Below are positions 1-9,445 of a stretch of DNA of 53,526 nucleotides, in pieces. The translations under genes and the position numbers were made by a program. The stretch spans positions 1-53,526 of the forward strand of contig MLAK01000863.1 of assembly GCA_001839685.1 (NCBI GenBank), in the 5' to 3' direction. The notes under the pieces are model-generated. The model was not told where the DNA came from, made no database searches, and saw only the letters and a program-made list of their open reading frames with translations. Position 1 is the stretch's first letter. Every line of letters begins with the position of its first letter. This DNA comes from Tritrichomonas foetus. Its lineage: Eukaryota > Parabasalia > Tritrichomonadida > Tritrichomonadidae.

Positions 1-8
1 ATATTTCA

Positions 9-89
9 AAAAACAACTTTTTCTAAATGTTCGTAATTTTTTTCTTAATGTTAGTAATAAGATTTCTGAAATAAGAAAAAGTTGTTTTT
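9..89. repeat. 81-bp inverted repeat with 16-bp perfect arms
   Basis: The arms at 9-24 and 74-89 (AAAAACAACTTTTTCT and its reverse complement) pair over 16 nt without mismatch around a 49-nt AT-rich spacer. It may be a small MITE-like relic or a hairpin. The left flank is cut by the window edge, so a target duplication cannot be tested. Confidence 0.6.
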
Positions 90-92
90 AGG

Positions 93-327
93 TTAATTAA
101 TGACCTCAACCTCCAATTTGGGATTTTACGATTGACACTTTTTAAGCCTAACTTTTAATCTAACCTTATTCAAAAAGTGAGTGATTTTTTTCAATGATTA
201 TTGAACGATAATTTTTGAGTGATATAAAAAAAAAAATAAAAAACTGTCTTTGATCGTTATGGAATCTTATCAGACCATATAAATAAAGAAATAATTCAAA
301 AGAAATGTGGTCGTTAAAGGGATTTAG
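93..327. other. Intergenic, upstream of armadillo-like gene
   Basis: AT-rich non-coding DNA with poly-A/poly-T runs. A minimal 8-codon upstream ORF starts at the ATG at 305 and its TGA overlaps the start codon of the gene at 328. I see no clear Initiator motif and nothing else. Confidence 0.4.
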
Positions 328-1797
328 ATGATATTCAATTTATCGGTAAATGATATTCAAAGTGCACGAAAAGAAGATGAAATTGCTTCATTAAGAAATG
401 ATCAGAACCAAATTATTGGAGTGCATATGTCACACAAAAATGCAGTCCAAAAAAAAATTTTTGAAGGTTTGGATACTCTGATCAATTTTTCTTCTTCTAA
501 TGAAAATCATCTTGAAGTTGTAAATGAAGTGATGGTTTCTATTATGAATGATTTAGTATCTCTTGATTATTTTCCAAACGAGATCATTGAAAAAATAATT
601 AATTCTAACATTTGTGATCATTTAATGCACTTCTTAAATCCACCAAAATCTAAAGAAATGTCATGTATTGTTCATGACATTTTTAAATTAATTTATACTG
701 GCTCCGAAGATTCTGCAGCATCAACTTTTAATTCAAGCTATTTTCATTTTGTTCTTAATTATTTTTTTGATGCTCAAAATTTAGTTTATGAAGAGTTTTC
801 TCGAATTATTCATTCTTTAAGGTTCGGACTTCAATACTTTTCAGAAATTGATCAAATATTTTTTGATAAGTCCTATCAAGAAAGAATTAATCAAATCTTT
901 GAATTTCTTTCCCCTTTAATGTCTCATCAAGACAGAATTGAACAAAATAATGTAGAAGAATCAGCACAAATTTGTTTTCATGAATTAATCTGTTTAACAG
1001 ATTCCATGGTTTGCTCACGTCCAACAAAGCCTGTGATTTTTTATGTTACTCAAATTTTATCACCATATTTAAATGATCCCCGATTTAGTAAAATCTGCAT
1101 AGATACTTTTATTAGATGTGCAAAACTATCTTCTGAATATTCAAATTCTGCAAAAGAAAATGGATTACTACAATGTTTAATTTCAATAATATCTTCACCA
1201 GATAAATATGAATTGAAAGCTAGAATTAAGAGTTTTATTTTAGTGAGGCATATTTTGAATTATGATGTTTGTTTAACCAAAAAACTAATAACTGTTCATT
1301 TTTGTGATGCTTTATCTGATTTTGTGAATGCAAAACCAAAGCATCAAGAAATGTTTATAAACTCATTACTTCAAATTTCACTTAATGATGATTCAATACC
1401 TATTATCATCAGCCAATCTGAAGTTTTTAAAATAATTTTGAATTTAATAAATTCCTCGTCATATAAAATAGGAATTGCATGTCGTTTATTAATTGCTTCT
1501 TTTCTAAGGAATGAAAACACTGATTTTTCATGTTATATTTTTGAGAATGGTTTTGATTACCTCGAAGATATTTTAATATCAGATGAGCCAGAATGGATCA
1601 TTGAAGGACTGGATGCTATTCGTGTTTTTATGGAAAATGTGGAAAATGTAAATCCTACGATAAAAAATCAAATTTTAGAAAAATCGTGGGTATTGGAATC
1701 TCTGGAAGAATTATGTATGAACTCTGTTGAACGGATTGCTCATACAGCTAAGTATATTATGAATTATCTTGTCAATAATGATGATAATACTGTCTAA
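328..1797 (+). CDS. Armadillo/HEAT-like helical repeat protein
   Basis: A 489-aa hypothetical protein without signal peptide or membrane segment. The sequence is almost wholly alpha-helical. It has recurring Leu/Ile-rich helix pairs of about 40 residues, for example around residues 280-330, 340-390 and 395-450, ending in a helix like those that cap ARM folds. This suggests an armadillo-like scaffold binding protein partners; such proteins are abundant in trichomonads. No catalytic motif is visible. The ATG at 328 is the first in-frame start and codon use is ordinary for the window. The exact role is not recognisable. Fold assignment is inference from hydrophobic periodicity only. Confidence 0.7.
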   Translation: MIFNLSVNDIQSARKEDEIASLRNDQNQIIGVHMSHKNAVQKKIFEGLDTLINFSSSNENHLEVVNEVMVSIMNDLVSLDYFPNEIIEKIINSNICDHLMHFLNPPKSKEMSCIVHDIFKLIYTGSEDSAASTFNSSYFHFVLNYFFDAQNLVYEEFSRIIHSLRFGLQYFSEIDQIFFDKSYQERINQIFEFLSPLMSHQDRIEQNNVEESAQICFHELICLTDSMVCSRPTKPVIFYVTQILSPYLNDPRFSKICIDTFIRCAKLSSEYSNSAKENGLLQCLISIISSPDKYELKARIKSFILVRHILNYDVCLTKKLITVHFCDALSDFVNAKPKHQEMFINSLLQISLNDDSIPIIISQSEVFKIILNLINSSSYKIGIACRLLIASFLRNENTDFSCYIFENGFDYLEDILISDEPEWIIEGLDAIRVFMENVENVNPTIKNQILEKSWVLESLEELCMNSVERIAHTAKYIMNYLVNNDDNTV

Positions 1798-2073
1798 ATA
1801 TTTATATATTTTTATATTTCTATAATTTAAAATTTTTAAATGACAACCAGCACAAACTGAAATGATAAAACAAAACAAATATTTATTCGTTGGAGTTTTT
1901 AGTATTAAAACTTGAGATTTTTTGTTCATTTTTTTATAACTGATCGTTCTTATAACAATACACCTTTCTGCCACTAATTTGAAAAACTTTTCCATTATAA
2001 TGGCAATCGTATTTTGAGATCCCAATTTTTTGAATATGTCATCAAAATTCATCAAGATTTTATTATTGGTTAT

Positions 2074-2463
2074 TTATCCTTTTAAGATTGCATTGATGTT
2101 AGTCAATCCGAGTTTACTGACGATATAGAGACCTGATCTGTGCCTTTCTATCCATTTGTTTTGAAGGAATCTGTTGAATGCCAATGCTCTGGCTTTTTGC
2201 ATGAATAGTTTAACGAATAAGTTTTTATCACTTGTGATGGTTTTTGGGATTCTTTTTGGTGGAAAAGGTGCACTTAAGCATGGAGCAACTGCATAGTTTC
2301 TGAGAACTGAAGCCGCTTCCAATAAGTAGAGTTGGTAGAAATAATCAATTTTCGAAATTGTTTCTGGTATTTCAAGAATGTGGTTGTTTCTGAAGAACTT
2401 GATGCACTTTTCTACAAAAATGTCTTCAGAAACGTGAGATGGATGAATTCTCTTTGAAGACAT
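2074..2463 (-). CDS. Small conserved-looking hypothetical protein (129 aa)
   Basis: The start was chosen at the ATG at 2463 (MSSKRIHPSH), not the upstream in-frame ATG at 2514, because a TCATTA Initiator lies 11 nt upstream and the extra 17 residues are low-complexity Phe/Lys. The protein is basic and helical, with no TM segment or known motif. It is convergent with the gene at 328. After its TAA stop the same frame stays open for over 100 more codons with a second ATG at 2052 (see findings). Function unknown. Confidence 0.6.
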   Translation of the reverse strand: MSSKRIHPSHVSEDIFVEKCIKFFRNNHILEIPETISKIDYFYQLYLLEAASVLRNYAVAPCLSAPFPPKRIPKTITSDKNLFVKLFMQKARALAFNRFLQNKWIERHRSGLYIVSKLGLTNINAILKG

Positions 2464-2470
2464 TTTAAAA

Positions 2471-2476
2471 TAATGA
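2471..2476 (-). promoter_or_regulatory. Initiator-like TCATTA
   Basis: Read on the minus strand, TCATTA places the presumed +1 A at 2474, 11 nt before the ATG at 2463. It matches the trichomonad Inr consensus TCAYW(T/A). Confidence 0.4.
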
Positions 2477-3219
2477 AAGAAAAAAGTAAATTTGGAAAAA
2501 TTTTGCGCTCTCAAAAAAATTCAATGCACAATCAAACTCAATTCAATTTATTAATGCCAGGATATATTGAATTTGTCAATGGTCTATCTTAATACGATTA
2601 AATAAAAGTATTCACCTAATGGCGAAAGATTATCATAGCAATTGGCTATTTATAATAATGAAAAGTGATTTTTTTTTCCAAACCAATGAAACATTTTCTC
2701 TTTCAAATTTTATTTGATTAATCTTACCATTTATTTCTGAGGAAATGAAATTCTTAGAGATCATATTTCTCACTTAGAATCCTCAAATCGGAATGTTGTT
2801 GACTGATAATAATTTTTCTTGATAAACTAAATACTCCTCTGAACAAGATTAGATGATATATTATCATTTTTGGATGAAAAAAAATTTTCGAAACAAAAGA
2901 CCAACATTTTTTCACTTCATCAACCACTGTTATATCCTGACTAAAAATATATTTTTAACAAAAATCAAGTTTCTCATAAAGCGAAAGAATTTAATAAAAT
3001 CGAAATGAATGGTGGAAAAAATCTTGGCAAGATTCTTTATTGAAAATAAATATAAGCAAAGGGGGCTCTAATCTGTAATAATCAAAAGTTCAAATAATTT
3101 AAAACACATTTTCTTTGTATTAAACAATTTAATAAAATGTGAAATAGTAATAAAATAATGATAAAATTATCTACAATATATGTATAAATAAAACAATGTG
3201 AATTTGTCACAGGAAAATC
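2477..3219. other. Intergenic, about 740 bp
   Basis: AT-rich spacer between two minus-strand genes. No ORF of note, RNA gene, Initiator or repeat was seen. Confidence 0.4.
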
Positions 3220-6200
3220 TTAAAGTGCAATGATCTTCAAGCATTTCATTTGTCCTTTTTGGATTTCTTTTTTCAAAGAATCAAGAACATCATCCCTGAG
3301 TTCTTTTTGTTTTCCTTTAGCCGTTTGAACCATTAAATCTGTTTCTCTTCCAAGTGTTTTTGTGATAGTGTCAATAATAGTTTCGAGATTTGCATCAAAT
3401 TTAATTTTGGCCACTTTGGTAATCTGCGTTGTATCATCTGTTATTTTCAGAATAATTGTTGTAATTTCACATGAATCGGTTTGTGTGCCATTTAACATAT
3501 CTTCCAATTTCTTGATACGATCTTCATTTTCTTCGTTTTCAACCATCATTTGCCATATCTTTTTGGCTCTCATGTTTGTGCGAGACACGAGGATTGGATT
3601 GAGCTGTGATATATCTATTCCAAACTTTGAATAAAAAACATTTGAATCAAATGTTGTTCCAAGCGGTAAAGAAGGATTGAAAGTATATGATGATGAAATG
3701 CTATGTTTTACAGGTAATGTTGGTTGAGACATTGCTGGCCGGTTATCACGTCTAAGTGGCATTTGATTTTCATTTGTATTTACTGGTGGTGTTTGTGTAA
3801 CTGTAACTTTTGGAGTTGGTTGATTTTCTTTCTTAGGGGTTGATTGTGCAATTTCTATTTGTTTCTGTGGTTGTAATGATTCAGGCTGTACAGTTAAGTC
3901 TTGTGATTCTTCTTGTGATTCATCGGGTGCTACAAGAAGTGATTCTTTGGGTGGTTTAATGTGCTCGGGACTTGTTTTGGCTTTCTTATGATGGTGGTGT
4001 TTCTTTATTTCGAATGAATCTGATTCATTTTGACTATCATCTTCTACTTTAGACTTTTTTTTACTTTGATATGATTTTGATTTCAATTTGTCTTTAGATT
4101 TTGACTTCCTCATTTTCTTCCCTTCAGTGGATTTGTGTTGGTGTTGTTTTGGAGTTTCTTGATGTTCTTGTGAGCCAGAAACTGTGTATGATCTTTGTCT
4201 GGTATAATCAGATGCTGTTGAACTATTTTCTATGGATTCTATTTCTGAAATGTTACTAATTGGTGTATCAGCACAAGATTTATCATCAGTATTAGGTGAA
4301 CTATATAATTGGCTTGGTGAATCGTTTGATATGATATCTGGTTGGTTTGGAATAATAACACTTTTTCTTAATCTGGCCCTTGCTGCAAGGATTGTGCTGG
4401 CAAAATCAGATCCACCCAATCCAGCTGCTAGTGGTTGAGATCCTGGCGCTGAAGACTGTGGTGTGTGGAAACTTGGAGAATTTTCGGTATCTATGACAGT
4501 TGGAATCTTTTGTGGCTTTCCTGATGGAGGAGGAGGTGGAGGAGGTGGTGGTGGTGGAGGTGGTGGTGGTGGTGCTGATGTTGATGACGATGGTGGTGGT
4601 GGTGGTGGTGGTGGTGGTGGCGGCGGCGGGGGTGGTGGTGGCGGTGATTGTTCAGATCCAGAGATTGGAAGTGTAATAACTTGTCTAGTTTGTGATTTCT
4701 TTGTTGTTGATGGAATGTACACTCTGTCTGGTGCAAATCCTTCTTCGGTATCTATTATCCATGCTGAACTATATGGTGATTTAGAAAATGGATCAATACC
4801 GCCAAAAGTAATTGCACGATATTCATCAAGTTGAACCAAAGCGCCCTTTGAATTACCATATGGAACGTTTCCAAATTCATCGAATTCTTGAAGTGTCCAA
4901 GTTCGAACATCTATTGCACTATTTGGGATGTGCTTGTTACTGAGTCCTGATCCACTGATTAAGAAGAGATAATCACTGAATAAAGCGGAACTATGACAAT
5001 ATCTTTTCTTAATTTCTCCGACATTCAATTTACTCCAAGTTTGTGTTTCAATGTCAAATGCAAACAGATCTTTTGAAACTCCTTTTTCTGTTTTTCCACA
5101 AGAAATTATCATTTTAGAACCAACCATGCATGCTGAATGATTCATTCGTGGTGATGGACCATTTGATGGAGTAATGTGACTGAATTCTTGTGTATTTGTA
5201 TCAAATATAACAATATCATTCAAATAACGATCATTCTTTCCACCAAATATATAAATTTTATTATTATAAGCAACTGCAGAATGACCACATCTTTGGTAAG
5301 ATGATGAACATGAAATCTTTTGCCATCCCTCAGAGTTATATATCCAGAAATCATTTAAAATACTTCGTGAGTTTTGTCCAAACGCCAAATATGAATTGGA
5401 TCCAACCGTTGTAAAGGTATGGTTGAATCTGGCTGGTGGACTTGCTGGTTCAGATGTCCAAGTTCCTTCTTTAATATTATAAATAACCATGTAATTAACT
5501 GCAGACATTGATGCATTCAAACCACCAAAGAAAATCGCCTTATTGTCGTGTAAACAGCCTGAATGATTCATTAATGGATAAATAACTTCACCAATTTCGA
5601 CATCAGTCCATTTCGTGAAGTTTTTCTCACAAGAAATTGTTGAGAGTTGGGTTGTTCTAATTTTATTTAATGAATCCATCCAATTTATTTTTTCAGAATA
5701 ATCATCGAAAACAACAGTATAGTCTTTCTTGTTGAATATAGCGACAATTGCTTCACTCGTTGGTCGACAATTCGAGAATCTAAATTCACAAATTGCTGGT
5801 GGATTATCAACAACTGGATTATTTACTTTTTTACCTTTTGTTACAAGAAGAACTATGTCATTAAAAAGGTAAAGAATTGCAGAATGGCTCTTCGGTTTGG
5901 TGATTCTGACATTCTTTTCAATAACTAACTCTCTCCCTTCTTCCATTAAGAAAAAGCTGGAAGGAAGGGTTTTTGATAGGGATTCCATTAAAATGAGTTG
6001 TTTCACTCTGTGAGATGTTTTATCGATCTTTTTATTGGAATCATCAAGTTTTTCTAAAGCGAGGCGTAAATATTTTTTATCTGGGTGAAATGGTGGAGTA
6101 TTTTTGTCCAAATCTCTGATCAGTAATGGGTAACGTGGGTATCTTTGGACAGGAGTCACGTAATATGACATGAATGTTTTTCCATTGAGTTCTGGATTAT

Positions 6201-7152
6201 TGTCTTCGATTTCTGTGAATTTGGCTTCATTAAATTTTGATGCGGCTTTCTTCTTTTTGATGAGTTCATCAATATTTTTGAAATTTGAAACGAACGATAA
6301 AGAAACCTTAAATCTATCAACAAAATTGAGAAAAGTTGGACCAAAAACTGCACTGTAACCCATTTTCACACGATTTAGTTCACTTAAAAGCTTCATGTGT
6401 GTAGTCAGAATCGGGCTAATATCACCAAATATAAATTTAAGTTGAACACTGTCAAAAATTCCAGATTTTCCAAACTCTCTAAACCAATAACTTTGTAATG
6501 ATGTAACATCCCTAACATAGGATTCTTCGCTTGAAAGGACTTCTGCACCCAACAAGCATCTGGTCTTGATTTTTTTATCGGCTGAGTCAGCAACGATGCA
6601 ATTAAATATCAATCTGGTGTCATTATTTTTGGCATAGTCAAAAAGCGAGGATAATGGCTCGTCACTTGGAACTTCAGTAGTTTCTGATGTATTTTCACTG
6701 TTGACTTTTAATATCTTCGTTTCGCTGCACTCGAACGTGAATGTTGTAATCGCTAATTGAAGAAAATCGGAGGCGGTTTTGCTTTCTAAATCAGATTCGG
6801 GAAATTCAATAAGCATTGGAGGAAACTCCTCTGGACGTTGTGTCGTGATGTCAACGGAAATACCCAGAAAATTTTTATAAGATTTCGGTAATACCAAGAC
6901 GTGAAAATCTGGGGGTGGGTATGGTGGAACTTTATTGGTTTTGATTATCAGCTGTGGGAAATTGTTGAGTAGTTCTGTACCAATTTTTTGATTTGATAAA
7001 ACATCTCGAAAAAATGGCGTTTGAATCGTGAGAATTTCGTCTTTCAAGTTGAGTTTTGAAGCAATATGGTTAAGATCTTTTCCTTCTATGTCCGAAACCA
7101 ATAAATGCTGATTTGGTAAGTCTCCTTGGGAAATGATAATCCTGGGTTCCAT
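3220..7152 (-). CDS. RhoGEF (DH-PH) with kelch repeats and polyproline region
   Basis: 1310-aa multidomain signalling protein, predicted to activate Rho/Rac GTPases. Residues 1-195 are an N-terminal region with ubiquitin-like or RBD character. A DH domain spans about 198-385 with the diagnostic TPVQRYPRYPLLIRDL helix at 333-348. A PH domain lies at about 405-500 and ends in the usual Trp helix (INWMDSLNKI). Five to six kelch blades follow (about 515-815; paired Gly, e.g. IFFGG, IYIFGGK). A polyproline tract at about 832-879 resembles FH1 regions that bind profilin or SH3 proteins. Then come a Ser/Lys/His-rich linker, a short coiled coil near 1205-1225 and a ubiquitin-like C-terminus. Together this implies coupling of Rho activation to actin assembly. 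An Initiator-like TCATCG lies 8 nt before the ATG. Domain calls are firm; the GTPase partner is unknown. Confidence 0.9.
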   Translation of the reverse strand: MEPRIIISQGDLPNQHLLVSDIEGKDLNHIASKLNLKDEILTIQTPFFRDVLSNQKIGTELLNNFPQLIIKTNKVPPYPPPDFHVLVLPKSYKNFLGISVDITTQRPEEFPPMLIEFPESDLESKTASDFLQLAITTFTFECSETKILKVNSENTSETTEVPSDEPLSSLFDYAKNNDTRLIFNCIVADSADKKIKTRCLLGAEVLSSEESYVRDVTSLQSYWFREFGKSGIFDSVQLKFIFGDISPILTTHMKLLSELNRVKMGYSAVFGPTFLNFVDRFKVSLSFVSNFKNIDELIKKKKAASKFNEAKFTEIEDNNPELNGKTFMSYYVTPVQRYPRYPLLIRDLDKNTPPFHPDKKYLRLALEKLDDSNKKIDKTSHRVKQLILMESLSKTLPSSFFLMEEGRELVIEKNVRITKPKSHSAILYLFNDIVLLVTKGKKVNNPVVDNPPAICEFRFSNCRPTSEAIVAIFNKKDYTVVFDDYSEKINWMDSLNKIRTTQLSTISCEKNFTKWTDVEIGEVIYPLMNHSGCLHDNKAIFFGGLNASMSAVNYMVIYNIKEGTWTSEPASPPARFNHTFTTVGSNSYLAFGQNSRSILNDFWIYNSEGWQKISCSSSYQRCGHSAVAYNNKIYIFGGKNDRYLNDIVIFDTNTQEFSHITPSNGPSPRMNHSACMVGSKMIISCGKTEKGVSKDLFAFDIETQTWSKLNVGEIKKRYCHSSALFSDYLFLISGSGLSNKHIPNSAIDVRTWTLQEFDEFGNVPYGNSKGALVQLDEYRAITFGGIDPFSKSPYSSAWIIDTEEGFAPDRVYIPSTTKKSQTRQVITLPISGSEQSPPPPPPPPPPPPPPPPPPSSSTSAPPPPPPPPPPPPPPPPSGKPQKIPTVIDTENSPSFHTPQSSAPGSQPLAAGLGGSDFASTILAARARLRKSVIIPNQPDIISNDSPSQLYSSPNTDDKSCADTPISNISEIESIENSSTASDYTRQRSYTVSGSQEHQETPKQHQHKSTEGKKMRKSKSKDKLKSKSYQSKKKSKVEDDSQNESDSFEIKKHHHHKKAKTSPEHIKPPKESLLVAPDESQEESQDLTVQPESLQPQKQIEIAQSTPKKENQPTPKVTVTQTPPVNTNENQMPLRRDNRPAMSQPTLPVKHSISSSYTFNPSLPLGTTFDSNVFYSKFGIDISQLNPILVSRTNMRAKKIWQMMVENEENEDRIKKLEDMLNGTQTDSCEITTIILKITDDTTQITKVAKIKFDANLETIIDTITKTLGRETDLMVQTAKGKQKELRDDVLDSLKKEIQKGQMKCLKIIAL
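4516..4655 (+). repeat. GGT/GGC triplet microsatellite inside CDS
   Basis: Near-pure GGT/GGA/GGC triplets on the plus strand. They encode the two polyproline blocks of the RhoGEF-kelch protein on the minus strand. It is one of the few G-rich stretches in the window and likely length-polymorphic. Confidence 0.85.
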
Positions 7153-7156
7153 TGGA

Positions 7157-7162
7157 CGATGA
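7157..7162 (-). promoter_or_regulatory. Initiator-like TCATCG
   Basis: The presumed +1 A at 7160 is 8 nt before the RhoGEF ATG. This is the same spacing as at three other genes here, which supports the element although the last base departs from the consensus. Confidence 0.35.
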
Positions 7163-8334
7163 CAAAATTTGAATGATGGAGAGGAAAAAGTGGCATGTCA
7201 TTTTACAATTGAAAATTCTATGCTGGTTAAATGATTTTCAATAAGAAAAAGTGATTTCACACATTTATCATTCATTTCACTGGCTTTTTCAATGAGTGTA
7301 TGGAATATATTTTCAAAGTGATGACATTGAATTTTTATGTTCTTCTTTTCAATTTTTGAGAATTAGATTCACGATTAAATTAGTCAATGCTTTTATGTAT
7401 TTCTCTCAAATGATGTTACAGGGCATTCTTCCATTTACAAACTAACTATTGCTTTTTGTAACTGATTTTATTAAGACTACCATTACAAATATTTCACTGT
7501 GATTAAATATGTTGGTATTTGAGTATTGGTTACAGATTCGAGATAATGAGAAAAAGTGGAATACCGTAATGTGCTAGAAATAATTTATGTTAATGTTTCA
7601 TTCCAATCGAAATAGATTAAATTTTTAATGGATAAAATAAAAGAATTACCATCAAATCAATTTTTCTGATAATTGATTTGTGACAAAGAAATAAACACTT
7701 ACTTGATAATGCTGGAAACTGAGAAAAATTCCTTCTTCTTGAGAATTGATTTTTTATTGATATTTATATGAAATGAACTATTTTCCTTTTGTATAAGAGA
7801 GGTTTCATAAATAGTTCTGCTCAGAAAGATACTCTATCTTTCACAACATATAAAATATCATGAATGTTATTTTCGAAAGATGATTTTCAGTGATCATTCA
7901 TAGGATAAGATTATTTAATAATCACATTTTAAATGGATATTACATTCATTTTAAGTTGATTTTTAATTTGGGTGATTATATCATTACGAACAAAAGAAAA
8001 AGTTTATTTATTGGAGTCAACTGTATGATAATAGTAACTATCACTAAATAGTAATTTGAAAGTAGATCTAATTCTATACAAAGATCAAAGATAAAAAAAA
8101 AATCAATTATGTCACGAAATTCTGATTATTAGTTTTAACACTACTAATACTAAGATATTAAATTTGAATGTATCTACTAATCCAATATATACATCATTCA
8201 TTTGTATTTCTCTTCTCATTTTTGAATCATATAATGATTAGAGAATCAACCAAAATTTCAAATATCATGATGTGAATGAAATCACTCTAATATGGTTGAT
8301 TCTACGCATGCGTATCATGAAGAACCAAAACAAT
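7163..8334. other. Intergenic, about 1.2 kb, left of transposon copy 1
   Basis: No gene. It contains an 11-bp perfect hairpin (8242-8252 with 8293-8303) and a 12-bp palindrome TACGCATGCGTA at 8303-8314, just left of the transposon insertion. The rest is unremarkable AT-rich DNA. Confidence 0.4.
8242..8314. repeat. Hairpin plus palindrome next to transposon
   Basis: Arms AGAATCAACCA and TGGTTGATTCT pair perfectly across a 40-nt loop. The right arm runs into the palindrome TACGCATGCGTA. The structure ends 20 nt before the left target duplication of transposon copy 1. Confidence 0.55.
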
Positions 8335-8342
8335 GGAAAAAT

Positions 8343-9437
8343 AGATGTATACAAACTAACTAGCTCTAGATGTAGAAGACACTTGAGAGATCTAAATGGA
8401 TAATTGTTGATATTATTGTCATCTAAAAATTATTTAATTGTAATCCTATTAATAATATATAAATATTATAATTTAAAAATCAAGATACAGAGAAAACCAA
8501 ATCCATAAAAAAATTGTGAGAAAAAAATAAACCCCACAGAAATTTCTGAGAATTATTGAGATAAAAAGTGATTTTATAGCATTAATATCTTGATTATTTC
8601 TTATCATAAATCGTGCTTTTTATTATCATATGACCCTCCATCGAAAATTATAATGTTTTCCAAAATACAAAAATGAAGTATAAAAAAATATTAATAATTT
8701 TGATATAAATATAAAAAATTTAGGCATCAATGAGAAGATTACGAATGTTTTGCCATCTAAATGGCGAGTCATCAGAAAAGTCACTTGGCATCGAGTCTGG
8801 AAAAAAACATATTGGATTCCATTTTTCTTGATTTGGTCTTTCAATCGTTGTATCTGTATCCCTGCTTGAGAATGTGCTGTTGAGGACTGCCAGTCTATTT
8901 TCTTCATATACTAAAATTTTATGACAGAAAAGATTTCAATACATTCTTATTTGTCAAATGGAAATTGAATTAATTCAACATCACTGAGTTAAAACTATCA
9001 AAATTTTCGCGATTTTTAATTAAAAATCGATAGAAGAAGTGTAAATAGAATTATGGGAAGCAGTATTATAATCTTTGTGATTCTTGGAAAAAAAGCTTCT
9101 CACAATTTTTTTTTAGGCTTCCTCCAAAATCGCTCTTTTTTCGGTTTAATTGTTGCAAAATTTCAAAACTATGAATAAATATGGCTCATAACTATAAAAA
9201 ATAGATTTAACAATTGACTGAAAGCTGTTCACCCGAAAACTGAAACAATAGCTTCTTCAGAATCATTTTCGAAATATTTTTGAATTCGGCCATTTGCGAA
9301 GTTTGCGATAAGGGAAATTTTCGTCATTCTTTTAGCTATTTGGGTTTTGATTTTTGACTGATGGTATTAAGTAATACTGATGATAAGGATCATTTTAGTG
9401 ATTTCGTACGTTAAGACTATTTGGTTTGTATACATCT
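8343..9437. mobile_element. 1.1-kb DNA transposon, copy 1
   Basis: 1095 bp, bounded by terminal inverted repeats AGATGTATACAAAC (14 nt perfect, 19 of 21 matching when extended). It is flanked by the perfect 8-bp target duplication GGAAAAAT at 8335-8342 and 9438-9445. It is almost identical to 14417-15512: I found three substitutions and one A-run length difference. There is no transposase-sized ORF, so it is probably non-autonomous. The 8-bp duplication fits hAT-, P- or Merlin-type transposition, but the ends match none that I recognise. A 71-codon open frame lies at 8720-8935. Confidence 0.93.
8720..8935 (-). other. Open reading frame fragment inside transposon copy 1
   Basis: 71 open codons between stops, without an early ATG. 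The frame reads ...YEENRLAVLNST... and ends ...SPFRWQNIRNLLIDA before TAA. Its composition (Asp, Ser, Pro, Trp) is more protein-like than the ATG-initiated 93-codon frame overlapping it. The one substitution between the two transposon copies here is a conservative Asp to Glu. It could be the remnant of a transposase C-terminus or of a captured host exon. Function unknown. Confidence 0.3.
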
Positions 9438-9445
9438 GGAAAAAT

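Noticed and set aside
4463..4834. Poly-Gly protein frame on the plus strand
   Set aside because: Antisense of the polyproline tract in the RhoGEF-kelch gene.
8500..8530. GATACAGAGAA near 8480 and again in transposon copy 2, like the U6 snRNA ACAGAGA box
   Set aside because: No other U6 features (GC-rich 3' stem-loop, AGC triad with conserved spacing) follow; it lies within a transposon and is most likely coincidence.
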